DNA from: Patagioenas fasciata
Lineage: Eukaryota; Chordata; Aves; Columbiformes; Columbidae
Assembly: GCF_037038585.1 (NCBI RefSeq)
Contig: NC_092523.1
Coordinates: 31,721,501-31,785,500, forward strand
Direction: 5' to 3'
Length of the DNA: 64,000 bases
In this document: in pieces, positions 11,062-22,785 of the stretch
How positions within the stretch are numbered: the first letter of the stretch is position 1
Layout of the letters: each line of letters begins with the position of its first letter
Made by a program: the position numbers and the translations under genes
Notes under the pieces: generated by a model
What the model saw: the letters and a program-made list of their open reading frames with translations, nothing else
Told to the model about the DNA's origin: nothing
The model's database searches: none

Positions 11062-13096
11062 ACAGGTACTAAGGGAACTGACCAGGAAAGTCGCCATCCT
11101 AGATTTGATTCTCACAGAGAGGGTCTCATCAGAGAAGTGATAACTATCAACACCCTTGGCCACAGTTACCACAAAGCAGTCAGGTTTAAAATCTTTGCTA
11201 ATAGAAAGAAAACTGCCAGCAAGACCTTAACACTAAATGTGGGGAGAGGAGACTTCAGGCTGCTCAGAGAACTACTAAGATTCCCTGGAAAGAATCTTTT
11301 GAAGCTGTTGGGGTCCATCAGTGTTGGTCATTTTTTAAGTACAACTACTAAAAACACAGGACCAGGCAGTTAAAAAATGCTGAAAATCTAGCAGGCAAAT
11401 CAAAAAGTCAGCTTGGTTGAGCAGGGATCTTCTTCTTGTAATATAGAAAAAAAAAGAATTACGTGGTCAGTGGAAGCAAGGTCAGGCAACATGGGAGGAC
11501 TACAGAGATGCTGTTTGCCATTGCAGGGAGAAAATTCATGCTGCCAAAGCTCAGTTAAAACTGAAGCTGGCCAGTACTGTGAAGGACAATAAAATGGCTT
11601 TTTTAAAACATACCAGTGGCAAAAAGCAAACTAGAAATAACCTTGACCCATTACTCGATGAGCATGATCACCTTATTAGGGACATAGACAAAGTCGAGAC
11701 ATTCAATGCTTTCTTTGCCTCAGTCTTCAACATCAATGATGGTCTTGGGGCCCCCATAACTCTGGGTTAGAAAACCATGGCTGCATGAATGATAAAATCC
11801 CAATTAATCTAGAACTTTTACAGGATTTGCTACTCCAGCTAGATCCCTACAAGTTGATGAGACCTGATGGGATTCATCCAAGGGTGCTTAAAGAGCTGGC
11901 TGATGTCATAGCAAGACCTCTCTCCATGGCTTTTCAATGCTCCTGGGAACCTGAAGAGGTCCTGGAAGACTGGAAGCTGGCAAACATTGTCCCAATGTAC
12001 AAGAAGGGCACCAGGGTGACCTGGCAACTATAGACCTGTCAGCCTCAGTTATGTGTCTGCCAAAATCATGGAGAAGTTTGTTCTGGGAGTTATCAAAAAA
12101 CATCTGAATGACAACACACTCATTGGTCCCAGCCAGCATGGTTTCATGAAGGGAATGTCCTGCTTAACAGACTTAATTTTGTTCTATGACAAGGTTACCC
12201 ATCTAGTTGACCGATGGAAGCCCATTGATGTGATCTTTTTGGGTTTCAGTAAAGCCTTTGATACTGTCTCTCACAGTATCCTCCTGGACAAGATGTTCAG
12301 CATACAGCTGGATAAAGACACAATGCAGTGGGTGAAAATTGGCTGACGGGCGGAGCTCAAAGGGTTCTAGTAGACAGGGTTATGTTGGGCTGGTGACCAG
12401 TCACTAGTGGGGTTCCACAGGGATCCATCTTGGGTACAGCACTCTTCCATGTCTTTACTTAGACTCAGGACTTTAGGGAATACTTAGTAAGTTTGTCAAT
12501 GACACAAAATTAGGAGGAGCTGTCAACACTCTCGAGGGCATAGAGGCCCTGCAGAGGGATCTGGACAAATTGCAGAACTGGGCAATCACCAACCGCATGA
12601 AGTTCTACAAGGGCAAGTGCCGGATATTTCACCTGGGACATGGCAACCCTGGCTGTACATACAGACTGGGGGACGAGGTGCTGGAAAGCACCTCTGTGGA
12701 GAGGGATCTGGGGTTTCCATTCAACGATTAGTTGAACATGAGCCAACAGTGTGCCCTGGCAGCCAAGAGGACTGTGTCCTGGGTGCACCAAGCACAGCAT
12801 TGCCAGCCAGGTGGGGGAGGTGATTGTCCCGCTCTGCTCTGCACTGGTGCAGCCTCACCTGGAGCACTGTGTGCAGTTCTGGGAAATACAGTATTAAAAA
12901 GATATAAAGCTACTGAAGAGAGACCAGAAGAGGGCTATGAAGATGGTGAAGGATTTGGAGAGGAAGCCTTATGAGGAGCAGCTAAAGTCACTTGGTTTGT
13001 TCAGCCTGGAGGAAAGTAGACTGAGAAGAGACTTCATCATGGTCTACAGCTTCTTCACAAGGGGAGAAGGAAGGGCAGGTGCTGCTCTCTTCTCAC
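11062..13096 (+). pseudogene. CR1 ORF2 pseudogene (endonuclease C-terminus plus reverse transcriptase)
   Basis: ORF2 of CR1 encodes an AP-endonuclease and a non-LTR reverse transcriptase that copies CR1 RNA at a nicked target. Here the protein can be followed in pieces across at least five frame changes (11047-11373, 11579-11767, 11785-12027, 12053-12346, then 12530-13090). The endonuclease SDH motif reads SYH (11164-11172). The reverse-transcriptase finger block RPDGIHPRVLKELAD, the block PSQHGFMKGMSCLTDLI and GVPQGS (12409-12426) are present. The first catalytic Asp of the palm is replaced: LGFSKAFDTV instead of LDFSKAFDTV (12239-12268). The second catalytic box reads FVND instead of FADD (12492-12503). 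In-frame stops follow WVKIG and GVPQGS. All three active-site elements visible are therefore damaged and the copy is inactive. The N-terminal endonuclease and ORF1 are absent. Confidence 0.92.
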
Positions 13097-13179
13097 ACAT
13101 GGTGTGAACTGTGGAGTTGTCATATACAGGGATAGGAGGTGGACTCAATGATCCTTGTGGGTCCCTTCCAACTCAGGAC

Positions 13180-13195
13180 ATTCTATGATTCTATG
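13180..13195 (+). repeat. CR1 3'-terminal octamer repeat (ATTCTATG x2)
   Basis: Two perfect tandem copies of ATTCTATG. This is the diagnostic 3' terminus of CR1 LINEs, and it fixes the right end of the element. Confidence 0.95.
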
Positions 13196-15605
13196 TCAGC
13201 TAGATTTCTGCTGTAGCTTCCACAAGATACAGTGCAAAGTTATTCTAGGACTTAGTTTGTCTGGAATTCAAAGAACATAAGCAAATTCTTGCTAGATCTC
13301 TTGAAAATCAAATACCTGTTTACTAAGTAACTCAAGTGTCAATACCAAAAATGTTGAAGGCTTCTTTTTCAGTGAGATATATGAAATGTTTTACCTGCTG
13401 TAGTTGAAATGTTGAGGATTGAATAATTTTAACCTGATAATCTCTTTACAGTTTCTCCTAAATTTTCTAAATAAACTGATTGCAAATATGACATACCCTT
13501 GTAAGTCTGTATGCTTAAATACTTGCCCTTGTACTTAAGAAATCTTAGCCTCCTTGAAGAACTTGTATATATGAGTCTTAAGGACAATTAAAAAATAATT
13601 GGTATTGTGTCCAAGGAAAGATCACAATCAAATGAATTTGCTAAAGATTTCTGCACAAATGGCATTGTGGAGTCCTTTTCTCCTGTATTTGAATTTGTAA
13701 GTAATTTAAGTGGTAAATGTAAGGTTGCAGTGGTATATGAGGTGGTGAGATCTACGGGATTCTAAAACAACGGAAAGTTAGAAACACTCACACATTCAAA
13801 TGTGATCCTCTACTGACTATGTCAAACAAACTTATTTATAGATATGGATCAAATTTAAATATAAGAATAGTGTTGGTTATTTATTTTTTTGTTTAAAAAA
13901 GTCTTCTTATTCCAATTTCTGAAGTTGTTACCACTCAAATTAGCCAAAGTGACCTTTATATAACAACAAAAATAACAGCTCCACTTAGTTTTACACACAT
14001 TGTGTAACCATTGCCAAGAGCATAAATAATCGAGTAGCTATTGACACTGGTTTCTATAGAGTTTTACTAATTTACTTTGTTTTTTTAAAACAGTTTGACA
14101 AACACTGGCTGGTATTGAACATAATAATATTAGTAGATATTTTCTTGAAATTTATAGCATGCGGGATGTTCTAACTTGTAACCTACTAATTACATTAGTG
14201 GAAAGAGTCATATTGGACAGATGAGGATTATAACCATATCCCTCATTAAATACTAACAAGCCAGTTTTCATAACTCTTCGAATTTCATTATGTTCCTGTT
14301 ATTTTTCTCTGGTCATTAACTATAATCCTAATAATCACACATCTGCTCATAGAAGCTTGTCTTTGTCAATTCACCTATCACTGTTCTATGCATTCCCTTG
14401 CTATCTGCAGCTTTCCTTAGTTTGTCGAACCTGTCAGTCCAATGTAGAGCACAGAATTAGTAGTGAAGAGAAAGAAGCAGTGTTCCAAAGAGAAAAATAA
14501 ACAATATTAAGCAAGCAGCAATCAGTTCTGAATTTGGAAAGGTAAAGTTAGGATTCTGCAAATTTCCAGGTTTGCTCAAAAATTCTGGCTGAAGAATTGT
14601 GCATTAAATGGACAGTGAAAAGGAATTAGATTGAGCATGAAGATTTATGAGACCAAAGTATTTTAAAAGTTCAAAAGAAAACATACAGGAACTGTACTAA
14701 ATAAAGAACAAGAGAATTAAGGCACGAGATGAGGAGTATTTCAAGTTTCTTTCTTCAAACAAAATTTGAAAGGATTCAAGTGCAAATGGGTGCCATCACT
14801 CTAGTAGTATGGTTACTGACCCCATTTATATGTTTAAATGTTTCATTTCTAAATATAAATGCATCTAATAAATTATAACTAGAGTCATGACAAGAAATTA
14901 AAAACAAAAATATAACAGATTCCACACAATAAGCTAGCCAGTGAATCTCTCAAAGTCGAGTGGCAGATAAATGGAAAAGTAACTGAAAGAACATGAAAAC
15001 TTTAAGGTGTATTACAGTAAGGAGAAAAAACATAGAGAAGCACTGATCTCAGTAACAAGCAGCAGATATTTTGCCTTTGACAAAGAAGCAAGTGATAGAA
15101 TGCATGTGACCCAACAGCAGTAGTCCGAAGAGTAACAAACTGAAAAGCTGAAAAAGAGTTAAGTGGAAGGGCAAAAAAGAGCTTTGTTTTGAGAGAACAG
15201 AACCATATAATCTGTACTGAAAATAAAGAGACTGGTTATTATGGTGCCTTCTGGTTACTGGCATAGGTACAAGTTCTGGATTTCCTTGGTACTATATGAA
15301 ATCCAGCCAGTAGATGATAGTCCTCAGAGGAGAAGAAGAAATTTAGCTTTCCTTGAAGAGACTAGTGAAATCTCTTAGACCTTTCAATCGCTAAATAGAA
15401 GTGTGTAAAGTAGAGAAGCATTACTAAAGATTATCCATCATATGTGTCATGGCGTGAAGAAGAGAGGGCTTGGGATTGTTTGCAATAGTGAAGGATTAGA
15501 GAGACTTTGAATTAGGTGACCTCCAAAATAGAAAAAAAAGAAATGCTCATACATAGTTTTGAAGTCCAGTAAACAGGCATCAAATACACTTTAAGCTATG
15601 CAGGA

Positions 15606-15624
15606 GGGGTGGGGGGTGGGGGGG
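15606..15624 (+). repeat. G-rich tract with quadruplex potential
   Basis: GGGGTGGGGGGTGGGGGGG: three long G runs separated by single T. The 17 G can supply four G3 tracts with short loops. No gene or promoter is visible beside it. Confidence 0.75.
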
Positions 15625-16340
15625 AAGGAAGAGACCTTAATTAATGCATGCAGTGCAGTGTTCTAATGCATGAAGATGACTGATGTGAAATATAAGTAGA
15701 AAGACTTAGAGGTATATTTGTACACTTGCATAAATGTAAGAAAAAGTAGATAAAAAATGTCAAAGATCATTCCCTAGTGACTTTGGTAGAAAACTTAAAA
15801 ACCTGCTTTTGCACAAAGTAAAAATATTAGCAGATTTTCAGGGTGATAAAGTCTGATGCTTACAGTATCAGTATTTACAGCCTTATCACATTACTTTTTG
15901 ACTAGATGAGAAGATAATAGTTGATATTCTGTAAATAAGGGCCCACAATATACAAAAATAAGATGGGAACAGTTGTGGTCTCCCCATGGCAGGAGAACCA
16001 AAGTAAACACTTCTAAGACCATCCCATAATGTAATCTACATCAGGGAATATTGCACTTAAGTCTCCAAGTGTTTTCTGTGGAAAATATAGCTCCAAAATA
16101 ACTTTAAAAGGATATTTTCAAGTTCTAATTTTGGCATAAACACTGTAATCTAGGAGTTGCTTGACTTACTATCTCTTCTAACATGCCATCTTTTCTCCAT
16201 TTAGATAAACTAATGTGGAGTCATGTCATGATGACTGTGATGCTTTCTGCCAGTTCAAAGGTCCAGTCAGTAGCTGTGTTGCAGATGGGCTTCCTCCATC
16301 CCAGCCACCTGCAGCAGCTAACTGAACAGATGCAATAGCT

Positions 16341-16378
16341 AAGTGAAAACTTCCTCTGCAAGTGAAAACTTTCTTTTA
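16341..16378. repeat. 19-bp direct tandem duplication
   Basis: AAGTGAAAACTTCCTCTGC is followed directly by AAGTGAAAACTTTCTTTT. The first 12 bases are identical, and the copies diverge after that. Confidence 0.75.
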
Positions 16379-18742
16379 TAAAAAGAGTGTGATTTTTCAA
16401 CCATTTGAAAGAATGTTGCATGTCCACTCAAATGCATCTCTGTGTATTGACAATGAACATCAATAGAACAGTGAACATATCAGCTCCTCTGAAAGCACAT
16501 GAGAGGCTCATAGTACAAGACTGGAATAGAGTCTGGGGATCAGATTACAGAGAGCATGTATACACAACTCAGAATACAGTTATAATACAGTTTCTGCACA
16601 ATTAATATTGAAGGTGTAATAGCCATTTGGATGGTCATATGTGTGCTTCAATTACATACTATGCCTAAGGTAAGAAAGGTTTTCCTCCAAGATATAGATA
16701 CGGAGATGAACCTACTTTGGGAAACACTGAATAAAATTTCTTTGAAAGTTCAGAAGTCCTTTATCTTTTATGGCAACAACTAATTACAGTACACAACAGT
16801 AAATTTACAATGTTTTCCTTTAAAATTTATGATATCTCATTCTGTTTTCACTCTGATACCTTTTATCACAACCTGCATTTTTCTCCGGTGAGTAGTAGCT
16901 CTTTTATTTGTTGGATCATACTTTGTATGTTACGCGTCTTTCTCAGGGTGAAACAGGAAAGCAATAAGGCTTTGGTTTGTCATGTTCTGGTTGCTGCTTG
17001 ATTTGTTAAAAAACACTTCCTAGAAAGGGGAACAGATTTACACCTTCATGGAAGCAGAGGGAAATGTGCAAGAGCAATGTTTCAGAGTGCAAGTTGAAGT
17101 AGGCAGAGGTACCTTTGTAGAACATCTGACCCTGGGAGACTTCTGAGCAGAGAGTAAATCCAAAGTTACTCCTCTAGTGTGACAGAGAGATTGTGTAGGA
17201 TTATTTCATTATGGTCCAATAAGGCAGTAAAGGTTGCTGGATGAAAGCAACCTTAAATGAAAGGTCCTGCTCCTCAAGGACATAGCTGGCAAATGCAGAG
17301 AGATTTCTTTCCATGTTCCACTTCTTTCCCTATTAATTTTCTATTTTTCATCTCTGTTCTTTAAAGAGAATTTCTTGTTCAAGTTCTTACAAAGCCAGAT
17401 CTATAAAAACTGTTTGGTCTTGTTGGAAAGCTCACATAAAAGAAAAGAAAATAAATAGGCAGAACTGTCTTAAAGCTCTGGCTGATTTAGGGTGTAACCT
17501 CACTGATAATTCACTTGCTAGTTAACATCATTAAAAAGAGAAGTTATCATTCTTGATTAAATGCATTCATGTGTTGAACTGATTTTCTCTGTGTCTTACT
17601 TTGAAATGTATTACTCACTTGGAGCAGAACCATCCTGGGATAATGCCAGATAGTTTCGAAGATGTCAATAGATGGAGGCACCATACCCATATGTAATGCA
17701 AAAGAGTTCTCTCGTTCCATTTTCCCTGACATATCTCTTAGATGCAATTATTCTATTGGGTGCCCCCATCTGTGCAAAGAGACAGAGGACAAGTGTTTTC
17801 TGGACAAGTTGCAGTGCTGTCAATGTGTGCATGATTCCCTCTTTTTCCCCCTTAGGTATGCCAGACTCCAGAGGATGGAAGTCAGATGATGTGCAATGAA
17901 AGAGCTTAAACCAAAGCTTGTTGGACATGCTGGAGATGCTCTCCCACAAGTACGCTTCATAAAGAGATACCTGCATTTCTTCCTTTCCCATCCCACCCCT
18001 ACTACTGAATATGCTGAAAGCAATAGCCTTTGTTAGATTCGGTCATTTGCTGAGATAAGCGTTGCAAGTGCTGCTGTCTAGTCTGCAACACTCCTCCCTC
18101 ACTGTGATTGGTGAGGCAGAAAACAGTGTGTATTTGGAATACCGCTTAGGATTTCAGCAGCCTAATATTTTCTCCAAATTCAATTCGATATAATTTAATT
18201 TTCTGTGTTGCAGAGTCTGAATAAACTTTTTATAAATTAAATGTATCTTGCATTTAGTTTCATGCTCTTTGCACAAATACGTCCAGTATATCTTGTGCTA
18301 TAGTTACTATACATGGACAAGTGTTGTTTTTTGTTTACATTTTGTAGTAAATTTTGCCAACAAGTAAACAGTGCAATGAATCAAATTAATAGAGGAGAAA
18401 TTCTTATTGTTCCATATTCTCTCTGTAGAAGTTTGGTTCCATAGGCTGCTTTATTTAAGATCTGATTTAATTTACACAGTATTTTTCACTGGATAACAGC
18501 CATCTGCTGGTACTGGTCATACATACCACAGTGATAACTGTAAACAGTTTACTTTGAAAAAATAAGTATCCTTATTAAGCGATCTGAGAATTATGGCAAA
18601 CAAATTATGCACTCTAACTCAAAAATAAAAAAGAAATAATGAAAATAATACAAAACTGACAGCAACAAGAGCAAAGTTTCAAAATATTTGAGAAATATTT
18701 GTATTTTTCAGTAGTACCACTTATATTTTTCAGCCAAAAGGA

Positions 18743-18764
18743 ACTTACAGTTAATACTGTAAGT
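18743..18764. repeat. Short perfect inverted repeat (9-bp arms, 4-nt loop)
   Basis: ACTTACAGT, loop TAAT, then ACTGTAAGT. It could fold as a small hairpin, but the arms are short and AT-rich and nothing around it suggests a function. Confidence 0.7.
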
Positions 18765-18845
18765 ATTACCTATTTTAATAAGTAAGTTTCCCAGAATGAT
18801 GTGTACATAAGTTTTTTTTTAAAAAGCTAGTTTTCTGATCAATAA

Positions 18846-18905
18846 GGGGTTTTTTGTGACTGTTTGTTTGGTTGTTTTTTTGTTTTGTTTTGTTTTTGTT
18901 TTTTT
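18846..18905. repeat. T-rich (GTTTT)n low-complexity tract
   Basis: GTTTGTTTGGTTG followed by repeated GTTTT units and T runs. Confidence 0.8.
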
Positions 18906-20199
18906 CATGAAACTATTTCCTTAATATGAAAGCATCTTCAATCTATCTGAATTGAACCAACAACATTTTCCCTAGTACGGCTTGAAAATGTGAAGGTAAG
19001 AATATCGAACTATCCCCATGCGGATTAAATGTATTCAAGCATAAGGTAGTTTGAAAAAGTTTGTCTAGGTATTTAGAAGTTTGGGACATTCTCTCTGTGA
19101 AGCAGAAAAGCTGGGATGCCTGCTGTAGCCTGACGAGTTGTTTGATGAAGCACAAAGTCAGAGTAAGTCCCAGATGGAGTATTACTGCTTTATATATGCA
19201 AAAATTTAAAGTTTTAGTGTACTCTCTCCATCTGTTACATCTCTAACTTGTATGCTGCAGTCAGCAGCCATATCCTCTGACCAGATAAAATAAAATATAT
19301 TGTCAGAAAGTTCACTGGCAAAGTTTTTACTTGCTTAATTGCAAGTTTCCATCTCCAACCATGGAAACTATAGCCACTTTCCTTAACTAAGAGTTTTGAA
19401 GACTTATTCGTTGCACTCACTTTATTCACAGACCTACACTTTGTGACTGTGGTCACAACTACAGCTTCTTACCCTTTCCTGCCTTGTGCAAACCCTTTTT
19501 TCCATTTTACCTCTTTATCTCAAAATCAAAAGTGGTCATGTATACCATATCCAGGTGCAATTTTTTCCCAAAGAAAATACACATTATTTATAGTCTTCAT
19601 TCTTTTGCAAAGAGTTCATTAAAGAGAAAAAGGAAACTCTCCACTAAGTGAAGAGACTTAATCATGGAGCCAAGCCTATAGATTTCAAAGTCCTGAAGAC
19701 CCTTCAGCCTCCACAAAGTCAATATAACAGTGCCCTTCAAACTGAAAAATAATCTTCTTTCACTGTGTCCTAAATCATACTACAGACAGGAAAATGGAAA
19801 GCATAGACATGCATGGAAGTCTGAAATATCATCAGATGAACTTACCTGCCCCACCAGGCTCAGGTTATTACTTTTAGAAAAATCATCTAGAAGTAACACC
19901 CCTCCTCACCTGCCATCTCTCCCTCATTTTAAGCGGATTGAAATGAAAAAGATCTAACCGTGAAAATGCACTATGTTCAAGGATAATGGGTGAACAGATT
20001 CCACTTTGTTATAGTGGCAAGCACTGGAGCCAGTGATTACACTTTTATCAATACAACTGGATCAAGAAATAGTTGTTTTCAGGTATCCTCTCTGTTTCAG
20101 AACTGCGTGAGGAGCTCTTCTTGTCACAGTGTGCAACAGTGCATATTCAAAAAACATGAATACTTCGTCTAAACTTCATAAACTGACAGACCTGAGGGG

Positions 20200-20330
20200 C
20201 TCAAGGGGCAACCTGGTTATACACTCGGATCACTTTCCACACCCAATTGCCCCTGAACTGAGTTCAGTGACTTGCATTTTGGCTAAAGTGTATCTTCCAG
20301 GCTAGAATCCAATTTTTGTCTGAAAAGAAG
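20200..20330 (-). mobile_element. Possible fragment of an ancient CR1/L3 3' untranslated region
   Basis: The block around 20270-20315 (TTGGCTAAAGTGTATCTTCC and its flanks) resembles, on the minus strand, the 3' untranslated part of old CR1/L3 LINEs common in amniotes. The match is short, there is no coding part next to it, and the ends are undefined. This is a pattern resemblance only. A repeat-library search would be needed to confirm or discard it. Confidence 0.3.
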
Positions 20331-21737
20331 GAAAATGTAATAATTCTCTCAGAAAAGAATGAGTACTTGGTAGATGAATAGTAACAATTTGAGGTTTCTT
20401 GATCAGTAACATATTACTAGCCAACAGTGGGTCAGTGACCTGTATGAAATACAATAATGATCTCAAGACACATCACACAGTCTATCTTAACTCCAACTAA
20501 TTGTCATTCCTGTTGGTACTTTCAGAAGAAATTACAAGAACTGAATGAGCACTGAAAATGAGTTACTCTTTCATTCTCACCAGGAAGTCTTTTCAGCTTA
20601 AAGCTGAAGGTGCTTTGGAAGACATATATTAAAATGTGCAATAGTAGTGTCTCTGCAGTCTCTGTTCTTTTAGGAAATACAAAACCTCTGTTTCCAGAAT
20701 TTTTAACAAAAAATTTCTGTGAGTCCCCCAGCTGTTTCTGTAAATAAATTGGAAAAATCCAGAAAGCGTGGAATAAACCAATTCTTTATACAAACATGCA
20801 GGTACAACTTTATTGTATCTCTATGGCTGGACATTAGAGATGATAGAACAATTTTTCCTTCTTCGTATCTTCACTTAGATATGGTGTATTTAAAGAAAGT
20901 TCTTCACCCACTATTCACATTGCTTTAGGGAACAATAACAGGCATGCTGGTATTTTACTGATTGTTGTCAACTCCGGTTAATACTTTGTTATATTAGTAT
21001 ACATTGTGATTTTATTATTGCTGCAGGGCATATACACATCATTATGTTTCAGGGCACTAGTTTGTCATTATGGTGATTATTCAAGAACGATATGTTGATG
21101 GCTTTAATGGGCCAGTAATCCAGTACTGAAGGCTCTGTAATGAAATTCAGTATTGTTGTGAAATTATTCAATACTCCATAGTGATATGATTTGCAGAGCT
21201 GTAAAGCTGTGCAAGTAGAATAATCTGTTAATACATCTTTTTGCAGTTTCTCACAGTTGTTATCTATCTGTTTCTTTAGGAATGCTGACTTTCCCACGTG
21301 ATATTTCCTTAAGCTACAGAGGATTATTTTGATAATATGACAATTTGTGTATTATTTATTAGTTGTCTGCAACCAGATTTTTAGAAAACTTCATTGTTTT
21401 AGATAATAGCCATGAAACTAAAAAGAATATAGGAAGAAAATATTACTTTCTGTAATGAAAATAATTTTGCATACTTTGCAAAACAACTTAAGAAATGGAC
21501 ATTTCTTGTATTTTTATGAAAGTGAGAATAAATGTAATGGTAGGATAAAAAATTAATATACCTTTTATTACTTTAAATATTTGGTAAATGATAGGACATC
21601 AGGTGAGTGTGAGACATAACAGTAAGTTATTTCAGCTGTATTTTCCTAATTTCCATAGATACATGGCTTTGAGTGTATAAAACACGTATTTCACTAAATC
21701 TGAAAATTTTCTCACAGTGATGAATATTCTACATTAC

Positions 21738-21775
21738 CATATATATATGTGTACATGTATGTACATGTGTATATT
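21738..21775. repeat. AT/GT-rich simple repeat
   Basis: Alternating ATATATATGTGTACATGTATGT-type sequence with mixed TA, TG and TACATG steps. It is purine-pyrimidine alternating. Confidence 0.75.
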
Positions 21776-21788
21776 AAAGTAGTTACTT

Positions 21789-21848
21789 GCATGTATTATA
21801 TTTTGGTATGATATTTTGGCATGCATATATTTTTGGTATGATATCAAA
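21789..21848. repeat. 30-bp tandem duplication
   Basis: Two adjacent copies of a 30-bp unit beginning GCATG(T/C)AT and containing TTTTGGTATGATAT, with a few substitutions between them. The duplication shows up as a repeated FGMI in the 82-codon plus-strand frame across it, which is not a credible gene. Confidence 0.75.
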
Positions 21849-22685
21849 ACACAAAAGTTTGATTTCTCTGTTCAATTGTAATGTGATTTTCTGTGAGCCA
21901 TGCAAATATAAACTTCCTTTTTTCTGCACCTCACTTTCAGAAAAAAAAATACACTACAAAATATTATTGTCATTTGCATACACTTGTCCTGAAAATCTTC
22001 TGAGGTATAAGAAAAGAAGTGTCAAGAGAGAATGACTTTTGTTAAGAAGTCATTGGCATCACAAACAAGAAACATAAGACAGTAACACTACTTGGGACCA
22101 CAAGTCTAATGAAAATACAACTATTGGAGAGATAATCTGTGGTGGTGCTCAAAGAAGAATGTTGCAGGAGTAGTTAAGTACATACCAAATGTTTTTCCAA
22201 TGAACTGTCTAAAGAATTGCTGCTGACAAAGACAGTTATCACAATGTCTTTACTGCCTTTACATACAGCTCTCATTGCTTTCTTTACACTCAGCTGCACA
22301 AGACTGTAAGCAATCACAGCCTGATCTCACTGTGTAATATTTCTCGTATTAATGTCCCTTCTCTGACTTAGAAAACAGTTTCTTAATGTTAATCTTTATC
22401 TGTGATTATAAATACAAACCAAAATTTTGTTTCAAAATCAGCATGGGCTAGACATAGTATATGTAAGTCATCATAGATAACGAGTCCTTTGTTTAAGCTA
22501 GTATACAATAATAATACCCAGATTTTTTATTCTTGGGCAATACTATGCAGGTTTTTTGCTATATTTTTTGGATATGCAAACCTGGGAAAACCTGAGATAA
22601 TCTAGTGCCAAAAGTATGAGTTTTTACTGTTTTTCAGATTCATTCACTGTTTGTAACTTTCTTTGTTCAGCAAAGAAATTTACTG

Positions 22686-22785
22686 GTGTTTTTTTGTTGG
22701 TTTGTTGTGGGGTTTTTTGTAGGTTTTGTGTGGGTATTTTGTTGCTGGTTTTGTTGTGTTTTTTCTTCTTTTTTTTTTTTTTTTA
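22686..22785. repeat. T/G-rich low-complexity tract ending in poly-T
   Basis: About 100 bases almost free of A on the plus strand, made of GTTTT, GGTTTTG and similar units and ending in 18 T. It explains the Val/Leu/Phe-rich frame across it. Confidence 0.8.

Larger units (their letters stand above)
11062..13195 (+). mobile_element. CR1 LINE retrotransposon, 5'-truncated and internally deleted
   Basis: About 2.1 kb of a chicken-repeat-1 LINE. It begins inside the endonuclease domain, where the protein would read QVLRELTRKVAILDLILT, and runs through the reverse transcriptase to the authentic 3' end. That end is two copies of the terminal octamer ATTCTATG (13180-13195), preceded by the usual GGGTCCCTTCCAACTCAGGA. 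Compared with the known family layout, a block of roughly 250 bp is missing at about 13093 between the C-terminus of the ORF2 product and the 3' tail. It has no poly-A tail and no target-site duplication, as is usual for CR1. Its 5' end abuts LTR2, which lies on the opposite strand. It is moderately diverged: the reading frame is easily followed but broken in several places. Confidence 0.95.

Noticed and set aside
17662-18023. Cluster of five overlapping frames of 66-108 codons on both strands
   Set aside because: Open in several frames at once because stops are locally sparse. None shows a motif, and splice-like or start contexts are absent.
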